A stretch of DNA of 64,000 nt from Halichondria panicea (taxonomy: Eukaryota > Porifera > Demospongiae > Suberitida > Halichondriidae), in assembly GCF_963675165.1 (NCBI RefSeq), contig NC_087377.1, forward strand, positions 15,372,198 through 15,436,197. The letters run 5' to 3'. Below are positions 33,901-45,900 of the stretch, one piece after another. A program made the translations under genes and the position numbers. Position 1 is the stretch's first letter, and every line of letters starts with the position of its first letter. The notes under the pieces are model-generated. The model did no database searches. It worked only from the letters and a program-made list of their open reading frames with translations, and had not been told where the DNA came from.

Positions 33901-36900
33901 GAAGCCATTCACACTTGTGACAATGGCTTCTTCCTGAGTAATGGTAGTGATGTGAGGGTGTGTGGAGGCGGCTTTATTATTAATGGAACATGGAGTGGCG
34001 ATATTCCCACGTGTACAGGTGAGAGTCTGCTTCAGTACTAGGTCTGTATTATTTTACGTACATATACTTTTTTGTATGCTTGTACTTGTGTTTAACTTTG
34101 GCTACCCAATTTTGTTACCTAATTATAGCAATAACCTGTCCTGCTCTGGATCTAATTGCCGGTGGTAGACCTGTGGATTATGGCAGCGACTCACTTGATG
34201 GGAACGGAGAGCTTCCCTTTAGTGCCATGGGGACTTACAGGTGTGACATTGGGTTTGCCCCTGAAGGCGGTGCCGGTGCCATGGTGACCAGAACATGCAG
34301 TGCAGACACGAGTAGTAATTCTGGAGGATCTTTTAGTGGAGTTGAAGCAGTTTGTGTCTGTAAGTAATTTATATAATTATTATAACAAATATTTACTAGG
34401 TGTTTTGAGCTAACCCAGAGTGAGTGTAAATTGTTCACCCTCTGCAGCCATCATGTGTCCCGATCTGTCGGACCCAACTAACGGAAGAGTCACCTTCTTA
34501 GGAGACAGTATAGCTCCGTTCATTTTGGATACCATGGCAACTTACAGTTGTGAAGCAGGATATGGACTGAATAGTACAGTCCCAAGAACTTGTGTGGATG
34601 AATCTGATGAAACAGATCCTGTCGGTGCATGGGATGGTGATGCCCCTACTTGCTCCGGTTAGTGTACTTGGTAAACTGAAATAATTATTGAAATGCTTAT
34701 GTTCTTTTACAGCTATCCAGTGCTCGGATTTACCTGACATCAGCAACGGAACCATCAGCTACAACCCTACTGGGACTGGACCATTTGGATTCAACACTGA
34801 GGCCACTCACACTTGTGACACTGGCTACTTCTTGAGCAGTGGGAGTGATGTGAGGGTGTGTGAAGGAAACGACTCTAGTACTGATGGAATGTGGAATGGC
34901 TTTGCTCCCACATGTACAGGTGAGAGTCTGCTACTGGTGCCCATGATAGTTGTATAGACATACGTATAGTGTTGTATAAATATATATGATTTCCTGGACG
35001 AATACATATTTTTAAAGCAAGTTCTCATGCATTTCAGCCATAACCTGCCCTGCTCTTGCATCAATTGCCAATGGTGGAGTTGTGGATTACGGCACCACCG
35101 ACTCACCTGATATGAATGACATGCTTCCCTTCGGTGCCATGGGGAACTATACGTGCATCACTGAGTATGCTCCTAGGGACGGTGTCACAGTGACAAGGAC
35201 ATGCCGTGTAGACATGACTAGTGATTCTGGAGGCTCGTTTGATGGAATTGAAGCAGTTTGTGTGTGTAAGTAAATTCGATGATTGCCGTATAGCGGGTAA
35301 TTTCAAGAAGACCAAATATTCGTAGTTGAGCAATATTTTGTTAGTTCCTACAGTTGATAATGTTTAACATGCATTTTTTTTAGCATTCACGTTAGTTAAT
35401 CTAACCCAGCCTGGTTGTTCACCCTATGCAGCCATCATGTGTCCTGATCTGCCGGACCCAACTAACGGAAGAGTCACCTTCTCAGCAGACGGTCTAGCTC
35501 CGTTCGTGTTGGCTACCGTGGCGACCTACAGTTGCGAGCCAGGTTATGGACTGAGTAGTACAGACACAAGAACTTGTGTGGATGAATCTGATGAAACAGA
35601 TCCTGTCGGTGCATGGGATGGTGATGCCCCTACTTGCTCCGGTTAGTGTACTTGGTAAACTGAAATAATTATTGAAATGCTTATGTTCTTTTACAGCTAT
35701 CCAGTGCTCGGATTTACCTGACATCAGCAACGGAACCATCAGCTACAACCCTACTGGGACTGGACCATTTGAATTCAACACTGAGGCCACTCACACTTGT
35801 GACACTGGCTACTTCTTGAGCAGTGGGAGTGATGTGAGGGTGTGTGAAGGAAACGACTCTAGTACTGATGGAATGTGGAATGGCTTTGCTCCCACATGTA
35901 CAGGTGAGAGTCTGCTACTGGTGCCCATGATTGTTGTATAGACATACGTATAGTGTTGTATAAATATATATGATTTCCTGGACGAATACATATTTTTAAA
36001 GCAAGTTCTCATGCATTTCAGCCATAACCTGCCCTGCTCTTGCATCAATTGCCAATGGTGGAGTTGTGAATTACAGCACCACCAACTCACCTGATATGAA
36101 TGACATGCTTCCCTTTGATGCCATGGGGAACTATACGTGCATCACTGAGTATGCTCCTAGGGACGGTGTCACAGTGACAAGGACATGCCGTGTAGACATG
36201 ACTAGTGATTCTGGAGGCTCGTTTGATGGAATTGAAGCAGTTTGTGTGTGTAAGTAAATTCGATGATTACCGTATAGCGGGTAATTTCAAGAAGACCAAA
36301 TATTCGTAGTTGAGCAATATTTTGTTAGTTCCTACAGTTGATAATGTTTAACATGCATTTTTTTTAGCATTCACGTTAGTTAATCTAACCCAGCCTGGTT
36401 GTTCACCCTATGCAGCCATCATGTGTCCTGATCTGCCGGACCCAGCTAACGGAAGAGTCACCTTCTCAGCAGATGGTTTAGCTCCGTTTGTGTTGGCTAC
36501 CGTGGCGACCTACAGTTGCGAGCCAGGCTATGGACTGAGTAGTACAGACACAAGAACTTGTGTGGATGAATCTGGTGAAACAGATCCTGTTGGTACATGG
36601 AATGGTGATGCCCCTACTTGCGTAGGTGGGTTAATCACAATCCAACCATAAATTATGCGCTGAAATATTGAAATCTTTGTTCTACTCTGCAGCTATCCAG
36701 TGCTCGGCTTTACCTGACATCGACAATGCAGACATCAACTATAATTCTGGTAACATTACAGGACAGCTTGAGTTTAATGCTGAAGCCACTTACACTTGCG
36801 ACACTGGCTACTTCCTGAGTAGTGGGAGTGATGTGAGAGTATGTGGGAAAAACGACTCCAATACCATCGGAGTTTGGAGTGGTACTACTCCAGAATGTTC

Positions 36901-39900
36901 AGGTAATGTCTGAATAGTGTAGACATTAATTATGTTTTCAACTTAGACAAGAAATCAACCTTTGTCTGTAGTAATTTACTTTTGCTTGTTGTTTTAGTTC
37001 CTCAGTTCTAGTCTTGTGTGATTCTCCATACTGCATGGCCATTGCCGGTCAGGGCATTAATTTATTTCTAATCAGAGTTTTCCATCTGTATAACAGCAGT
37101 TGAAAAGGTTCGGTGATAGAGAACCCTCTTTGAACTGTAAGACTAAGTTTACCTTCAATTAGACAGTAGTCAACAAACTAACTCTCCTCCAATCAGAGTT
37201 GCCTGCGTACAGTAATTAGATCATGCAAGATGCCCTTTATAAAAGATCCACCTTGAATGATTAATCAAGCCAATAATTATTACTACATCTCTCTTGTTTT
37301 CTAAATGCAGCCAATCTCCCAATAATCACCAGTGAGCCCAGTGACGTCCTCTTAGTTGTTGAAGAGGCTAATGTTATGTTCTCTGTGACTGCTGAAGGTG
37401 TTGGTTTGACTTACCAATGGATGAATGGAGCTGGAGAGCTTTCTGACATTCTCAACAAAATATCGGGTGCTACCTTGCCAAATTTGACAATCACAAATGT
37501 TGGCTTGTCTGATGTCAGTGGCTATTCAGTCCGAGTTAGAAACAGTGCTGGTGACGTTAATTCATTGACAGCAAATCTAATCACAAGTAAGACTGTTTAC
37601 GGTTTTTACCATTACTTTATATACATGTACAATTCCTTTTTGCAGCGTCTAGTTACCAGGTGACCCTAAGCGGTGACTCAGACCTGGAAACTATAGAGAG
37701 TACTCAGGCTGACATTCCATATCAAGTTACTCTGTCGAGAATCAACGGAGCATCAATTCAGCAATTACCTGCCCCAGTCAGAGTCTCACTGGTTGCAGTG
37801 GGGACACCCTCGAACACAATTTCTGGTAATAATTATTATCAGAGTCCGAGTTTTGATATCTGTTGTATATTATGCTAATTTAAAATTGTCTTTTTTCAGA
37901 GGAAAGTGTTGATTTCAGCATTGGACCTCTCCTGGTTACGTTTGGTCCGTGTGACCCTTGCACCCCAGACCACCTGCAGAGGGAGGCACAGCTGTGTGTG
38001 AAGGATGATAATGATTTGGAGTTTGAGCATGGGCTCAATATTAGTGTTGATTTAGCATCAACGAATCCTGCTGGGATAACCGCAGGAAACCCCCTGCAGA
38101 TCACTATTACTGATGATGGTAAGTTTCATGTATCAACACATGCACCTCTGCTAGAATCGTTATCTTTGTTCTCAGAGCAATCGACAGTCGGTGTAACATT
38201 TGACAAAGCTAACTACAATGTTGCTGAGAACAGTAGCCTCACTGTGACTGGAAGACTAACTGGACTAACAGGAGAGCTGCAAAGAAACTTCTCTCTCAAA
38301 CTAAGTGTTGATTTCTCAGTTGATGCATGTACATCAGCAGGTAAGCCACTATAGCTAACACTTGACTTGCTTATCATGAGTGTTTTTTTACAGATACTAG
38401 TGATGTCACACTCACCCCTGCTGATTTCATCATCAATTTCGATGCCTTTAAAAACCCAACGTTTTCTTTGATTATTGATGCTATCGATGATACTGTCTTT
38501 GAAGGGTTCCACTCGTTTATGATATCTCTACCGACTGACTCTGGCTACATTGCTCCTCTAGACAGTGACATTGCCGTTATCAACGTCACTATCAGTGATT
38601 TTGATGGTGAGATTAAATGGATCTGTGTGTATTTCGTATAGTACATGTCAAGTACTCTGCAAAAGGCTACTATAAATTACACAGACACAGCGTTCTTTAA
38701 CAGCGTGCTTCACACACTGTTAAAATGATATGTGGTTTTAACGCATATCAGAAAAAAACACATTTCCCACAATAGACACACTCAGCATCAAAACCACACA
38801 TCAGCTACAGTATTATTAGTATTATTAGTATTATTATTAGTATTATTATTAGTATTATTATTAGTATTATTATTAGTATTATTAGTATTATTAGTATTAT
38901 TAGTATTATTAGTATTATTAGTGCATTGTACATGTAGTTTCTATATATTTATTCTCTTAAGAGATAATTATTGTGTCACCATCTTCATGTCAAAGTCAAT
39001 ACTCCTCCCCCCAACTACAGTTCTGTCAGTGAGCCTCAACTCTGATCAGCTGATTGTGATGGAGTCTGATGAAGTAGCGAGTGTGTGTGCCACCATCTCT
39101 AATGTGCCTGGGGGTGGACTGGATTGTCCAATCATTCTCTCTCTGTCTGCAGCACCTGGGAACAACAAATCAGGTAACTTCAGATTGAAGCTGATGTTGT
39201 ACATGAAGCCTGTCATTGCAACAATAGAAGATTGCATGTACGTGTGTATCATCATTAGAAGGTCTAAACGTATAACGCTTTCGTGCCACCAATTCCCTTC
39301 CTATGTCTTTAATGTTTGCTTCTCCCCTTACCCAGCAACCAATGGAATGGACTACTCTCTTCCGGGGGACTTTCAGATTGAGTTTGGCTCTAGTTCATTG
39401 TCCGGGGACGCAGAGTGTGTGAATGTAACAATCAGCAATGATGACTTTGTAGAGGGCAAGGAAGAGTTTGTTGTCACAGTAACTAGTGTGTCACCGCAGG
39501 TGGAGCTGTCTGTAATAAATTCAGTGACCGTCACCATTGTTGATAATGACTGTAAGATAATCTATATAGTAATTGTGTCAATTTAAGTGGCCATATAGTT
39601 ATACTAAAGTCAATATTAATTCTGTACAGCGAGCTCTTTCAGAGCATTATTATTCTCCGACATGCACGAACACGTTTTGTTGCCCGTTTTTGCCACCCAA
39701 ACGGCTCATTAAGAGCTAGCTTTCAGAAATCAGTTGGGAAATCTCTGTGGCCGTTCAAATATCTCCCCTCCACACACGCACACACGCACAGCTGCAACGG
39801 CCTCCTTCTCTCCCGGCAGTGTAACAGTGACTGAGTCTGACTTTGTCAACAGCAGTATGTGTGTGGTGCTGACTTCTCTGCCAGCTGGAGGTGCACTAGA

Positions 39901-42900
39901 GTGTGACATTGACATCACCTTGACTCCCCTTCAAGACACGGCAGGTCAGAAAGAATAGACTACAGCTAATTATATACGGCAGGTCAGAATGCTCCTGGAC
40001 CAATTACTATACAATGTATATATAGCTACTTGCAAGTATATAGATGCCGTAATAATAATGGCTTCTCATTTCAGATATCTTTTAGTACCAATAACTTACA
40101 CATGCAGTATTGAACGAAGACTTTGAATATTTCGAGACTGTATTGACGATTCCTGCTGGGACCGCCGTAAACCAGCCTGTATGTGTCTACGGACTCCAGT
40201 TTGGAATAGTGGACGATCAGATTGTGGAGGACTCCCAATCTTTCAGTGTTGTGTCCTCGAGTGTGTCCCCTGCCAACACTTTGACTGTTTCTGATTCCTT
40301 CACTGTTACTATTCAGGACAATGACTGTGAGTCCATTACTTTTTAGTCAATTATAGTTCGGATAGTTCGATATGATTTTTATGGTGGCAATTTACACTTG
40401 AAATGAATTTAGCCATACAAACCATAGCCACTTTATCACAATACTGTCCTTTTGTTAGATGTTGGAGTGGATCTGGAGAGGTCAGAGTACAATCTGGACG
40501 AGGGGACCTCACAGTCGGTGTGCGTTCTCTTCTCTAGACAGCTGCAACGGCCGCTCTCATTGAGCAGTGACTTTGAGGAACTCAGAGGGTTGCTCAGAGG
40601 TGAGACAGAAGTGCTCTTTACATTGTATATCTATACAGTAATTATTTCCCCCAATAATGTATGCATAGTTTTTCCAATTAACCGTTACATGACTGGGTTT
40701 TTCACTCTAACACATTTTTTGGTGTGGCTTGTATATACGCAATAACTCATTCTTTATTCCATAATCATAATTATATACTCTCCCCTCCCCCCTCTAGGTG
40801 AACAGAGGTTAGGAGTTCCTGGTCCGTCTTATGTGATTGGGGTCAGTGCAAATGCCTCCAACACAGTGGAGCCAGGGAGTGTGTGTATGTCTGTAGACAA
40901 CGTGGATGACTCAGTGAAGGAAGGCAACAGACTCTCTCTGCTCAGACTGAACAGCTCTGAGACGGCCGTGATGATTGGGGGGCGGCAGGCACTGTTCATT
41001 GAGACTGCTAATGATGGTTAGTAATTGATGAGCACATGCAATACCTAAAGCAATGAAATTACCTAGTATAAGCAATGCTGTATGTTTCCTCAGTTATTGT
41101 GGCCTCTCTGACATATTTGAGTCGAATGGTGGATGAAAGTGATGGAGCAGTGGAAGTGTGTGTACAGCTGAACCACAGGCCCATGGACACCATTGTCACG
41201 GCAACACTCACAACACAACCTCTCACGGCAACAGGTGACCAATAGCCAACTCTTCCTAAAATCGCAAAAAATGTGCAGCCCGAATACAAGTAGCATAATT
41301 ATGATTAATATACGTGTATTGTGCAATCCTACAAACATAATATTATATAGAATCGAATGTTTCTCTGCAGAAGGAGAAGACTTTGTGCCACTGAATGTCA
41401 CCCTGGTGTGGCACTACGACTCTCCTAGCCTCACTCAGTGTGTGAGTGTGGCCATCATCAATGACGAGTGTGTGGAAGAGAAAGAAGAAGTGTTCACCGT
41501 CTCTCTGTCCACAGAGAAGAAGTGTGTTGACATCGGACTAGACAACCAAACTACTTTCACCATACTGGACAATGATCGTGAGTCTATAGTCCACAATTGT
41601 TGAACTGTATAATTATGTGCAGCGGTAATGTCTTAATTCTTGACTGAGCAGTGCAACCATTGAAGGTACTGTTTTTTGTCTCCGGCAGGGCTGCTTGTGG
41701 ATTTCAGAGATCCATTTGTGGAAGTGGAGGAATCTGCTGGCAATGTCACCTTGTGTGTGTACATTTGTGATGGAGTGCTTAAAAGAAATGCAATCTTCAC
41801 ATTTGCTACAGAGGATGTTATAGCAACTTGTGAGTCCAGAGATTTGCAGTATAGATTTGAAATGATGTGGATATTCAGTACAATTGTACCAAAAATTATC
41901 TTGCTATAGACCTGAGGAATAACAGCTTGTGTAATATGCAATATGTAAAAGATCACTGTTTACAGACAACACAGACGCTTTGTTAGACAGTGATTTAGAG
42001 CCAGCAAAGGTCACCCTTAACCGACCACCACCACTATACATGCACATGTACCTCTTCAACAGCTGTAGCTCCTGCAGACTTCAGTAGCTCATCCTACAAA
42101 CAAACCTTCACGCCCGACAATGCTGATCAGGACTTGTGTGTGACCATCAATATCGTTGATGACGCCATCTACGAACAGACCGAACAGTTTATGGCTGTTC
42201 TGACCACCAACGACTCATGTGTAGAGTTCAAGCAAGAGTCCACACCAATCTCAATACTAGATGATGACTGTGAGTGTACAGTGTGTGTCGTAGTCAAAGT
42301 CAAAGTCAAAGTTTCTTATTATATATAAGCTATACGATTGAAATGGCTCTAATATAATTATAATATCGTTTGCATGTATGTTACCTAAAACTCTAAGCTA
42401 AGCATATACATATTTTAAATGTTGCGGTGGCCGTAACATTATATTTATGCTGCTTTCATAATAATTATTTCCTCTATCATTCTTCAGGTGTAACACTTGA
42501 TCTGCAACCAGAATCGAAAATGTTAGCAGAATCAGAGGGAGTGGTTGAGGTATGTGTCTCTCTGTCTGGAGAGCTGGAGACCAGTGTCAATGCCATGGTC
42601 TTCACTGTGCCTGGAGATGCAAAGTGTGAGGAACCTATTGGCTGTAGAAATGATGACACGTGTAGCTTTATACTGAGTTGTAAAAAGCAATACTAACTAT
42701 GCATAATTATGACCAACTGTACATTATAGTCATAATTATGTAAGAGCCGTCCGAATAAAATACAATCCCTTAATTCATTTAACCTGCATGCAACCAAATG
42801 ATATGCAACGGAGTGAACCACTCTGAAAGACTGTGTTTCGAATACTCCCAACTGCTGACTGAACTCTTTTACCTTATCTGGTTTTGCTTTATTCTAAAGA

Positions 42901-45900
42901 TGATGATGACTTCTCATTTGACACTGGAATGGATTCTATTGTTCTCACCTTTACCGAGTCCGGGGAGCAATGTATCAACCTCTCCATAGTGACAGACAAC
43001 TTGATGGAGACCTCCGAACATTTCTCTGTAGTGATGGGCTCTCGAGATGACAGAGTGAAATTGAACAACAGTATCTCACGAATCGACATCATTGATGATA
43101 GCGAAGGTGAGTTCACGTAACATTTTGATAGTGGTCTCTGCAGTTCTTATAGTAAAACCTCTGTATAAATTGATCTCTTTCACCTTACCACTCACCTATT
43201 AGCATGTGTGGAGAGTAGTCACGCATTATTATTACGATCACGCTCTAAGCATGCATGCAGATCACCCTCTCTATATTATGTCATGTTTATAGGCCCCCAT
43301 CCAACTGTTTTTGAACAATTTAGCTTGCCCTGTGCTGAAAATCAATCGACAGGTTTCTCTTCGTCCCATCCCATGTACAGATATTGTGGTGACGTTTGGC
43401 CTGGAAGAAGTGTTACTGAATGAAGGTAACAGTGGCAGCGTGTGTGTCAACATCACTGGTCGACTGCAACGTCCGGTGGCTATCACTGTGTCCATCTCCA
43501 GAGGCTCTGCAAGCACGGGTTCAGATCATAATTTCCCGGCTTCTACTTCGTTCAACTTTAGCTCCTCCCCTGACACTTACTGCATCTCCTTCAACACCAC
43601 TCAAGATGCCATTTATGAAAATGATGAGACCTTCTCTGTTCTTCTTGACTCCCCTGACCCTCAAATTGTTATTGGTCTAAATTCAAGCAATTCAAGCATG
43701 GTCATGATTCTTGACGATGATGAAGGTAAGTAGATTTGATTGCCATGTATATAGCGTTTGCTAGTCTACACTTTGCATGACCTTCATATTCAATAATTAT
43801 TATCCACCATCCTCATTAGTTGAGTTCCAGTTGGTGGTAGTGGATGAGACGGTGTGTGAGAGTGCTGCTTCTGCCACGGTGTGTGTGCAGCTGAGGACAG
43901 ACACTGAGAGAGAAGTCACTGCCAGTGTGCAACCGTCTGATCTCAGTACTCAGAGTGAGTCATGCTTGGTGGTGATGCAGTATACTTATTATACTCTACG
44001 TAGTATGTTATCACTCGACTGCATCATTACTGGATGCGTCATTGCACTTACAATACTTTCTGCATGTACCTCCAACAGATGCAAGTGACTACAATACTTC
44101 TATACTGACCTTCAATTTCCCCAACCCATCTCCTGCTGACACAAGGCAGTGTGGATCTGTGCCTATAGTTGGTGACACCATTGTTGAGCCTTGTGAAGCT
44201 TTCTACCTGAACCTCACCTCCTCTGCTGAGAGGAGCCGTATCGTCGACGATGACCTGCCTAATACTGTGATCATCTATGACGATGAAGGTACGAAATAGT
44301 GAACTGGTGACTTCTCTTAGTTTATAACTTTTCTTGCAGATGTCGATGAATTTCTTCTCTTCAACAACTCTCCACAGATTTTTGGTAGGAGCCTCACTGT
44401 GGACTACACCATATCCGGGTGTGCTCAAGTTTTATGTCAAGTCAGAGCGAGAACGAACGAATTTGATTGTAAATATAATTATACATCTGATGTTTGTTTG
44501 TTCTGTGTGTTAAATGAAAACAATTTGTTTTGCATGGCATGGGCCAAATATTATTGTTCAGTGTTTGCCACATAAGAGTGTGCATGACTATATAGGACTA
44601 TTAATAATTATCTCTCCCTCCTCCCCACACACACACACACAGGCTCTCCCCCTACTGGTAGCCTCACTGGACAATGGTACCAAGAGTCAGTCACAAGCAG
44701 GAGGTCTATCAGTACACTGTTAAAAATGGGGTGTTACGTAGCACACTAATTTTAGTAGGTAAATGTCAGTGGTGTGTTAATGAACACACTCGTGTGTTTG
44801 TCGTGCTCAACAACACACTTGGAGTGTAATAGAACACACTTGGGTGACACAACAGAATGGTGTGTTACTGAACACACTGACATCCATACAGTGGTGTAAA
44901 GTAGCACACGATATATAAGATATTAAGAAGGTCTTTTTACTTTTCAGATACCAGAATTAATATTTATGTTCCACTTAGTACAGTTAGATCACCAAGAGTG
45001 CTAAGTATGTGCAAGTGAAATAAGAGTTGAAATGCTGCAGTCCCTGCAAATGCGGAAAACAACTTGCTATCACTCTCAAAGGAAGCTTTATACTTTGCAA
45101 ACCCAGAAATCCAGGTCCTAAAAGTATGGCTATAGTATATAGAAGCCTGCAATGCATGTAGAATCTCTACATGCATGCTATATAGAGCTAAGTGGCTAAG
45201 TCCAGACCTTCTGTGTGCGCATGCGCATTGAGGCTAGAAGCACATGTAGTGTGCTTTAATTAAAATCAACAAAGACTCAAGAACTGGAGAAGAACTCAAT
45301 TTAGCTCTATACTAACTGCACTGAGTATTTAGCTTTCCTGAAGAACATACACTACTGCAGCACTTCATGGAGCTTCCAAAGGCCATTCATGTGGTAAGCT
45401 GGTGCAATACTATGTGTGATATGATCATATAAATTATATATAGCCTTTCTCACAACTCAGCCCAGAACTTGACCTCATTTTTGACTTGAGCACTGGTTTG
45501 GGTACAGAAGTGACTATTCTCTGGGACATACTAACTGCTATAAATGTGCAGAAAAGTATCCAGGTACGTGGAGTAATAGATATGCTTACCAGACATAATT
45601 ATATTTATTATTTAGGACAAGACAAGATGACAAGATGACAAGATGACTTCAATCAAAATGTGCTACTGCTGCTGTGCGCTCTTTCGTCAAAAAGGGAACA
45701 TGTGATGTGCTGTCATTAACAGTAATGTGTTGTAATAATCCGTATAACATTTAAATAGTCATTCGTTGTATAGATGTGTTTTTAATTTGTGTTAAATGAC
45801 TTGTACATTTCGTTGAAATTGCAACAGCACCAAGCTAACTAACATAGAGCAACTACACTATACCGTCCTGAAAATAACCAAGTTACGAGGTGCACATGCA

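Noticed and set aside
38732-39586. 284-codon open frame with a long leucine/valine run
   Set aside because: The hydrophobic run is the translation of an intronic ATT/AGT triplet repeat. Only its parts 39021-39173 and 39336-39551 are exons of gene 2.
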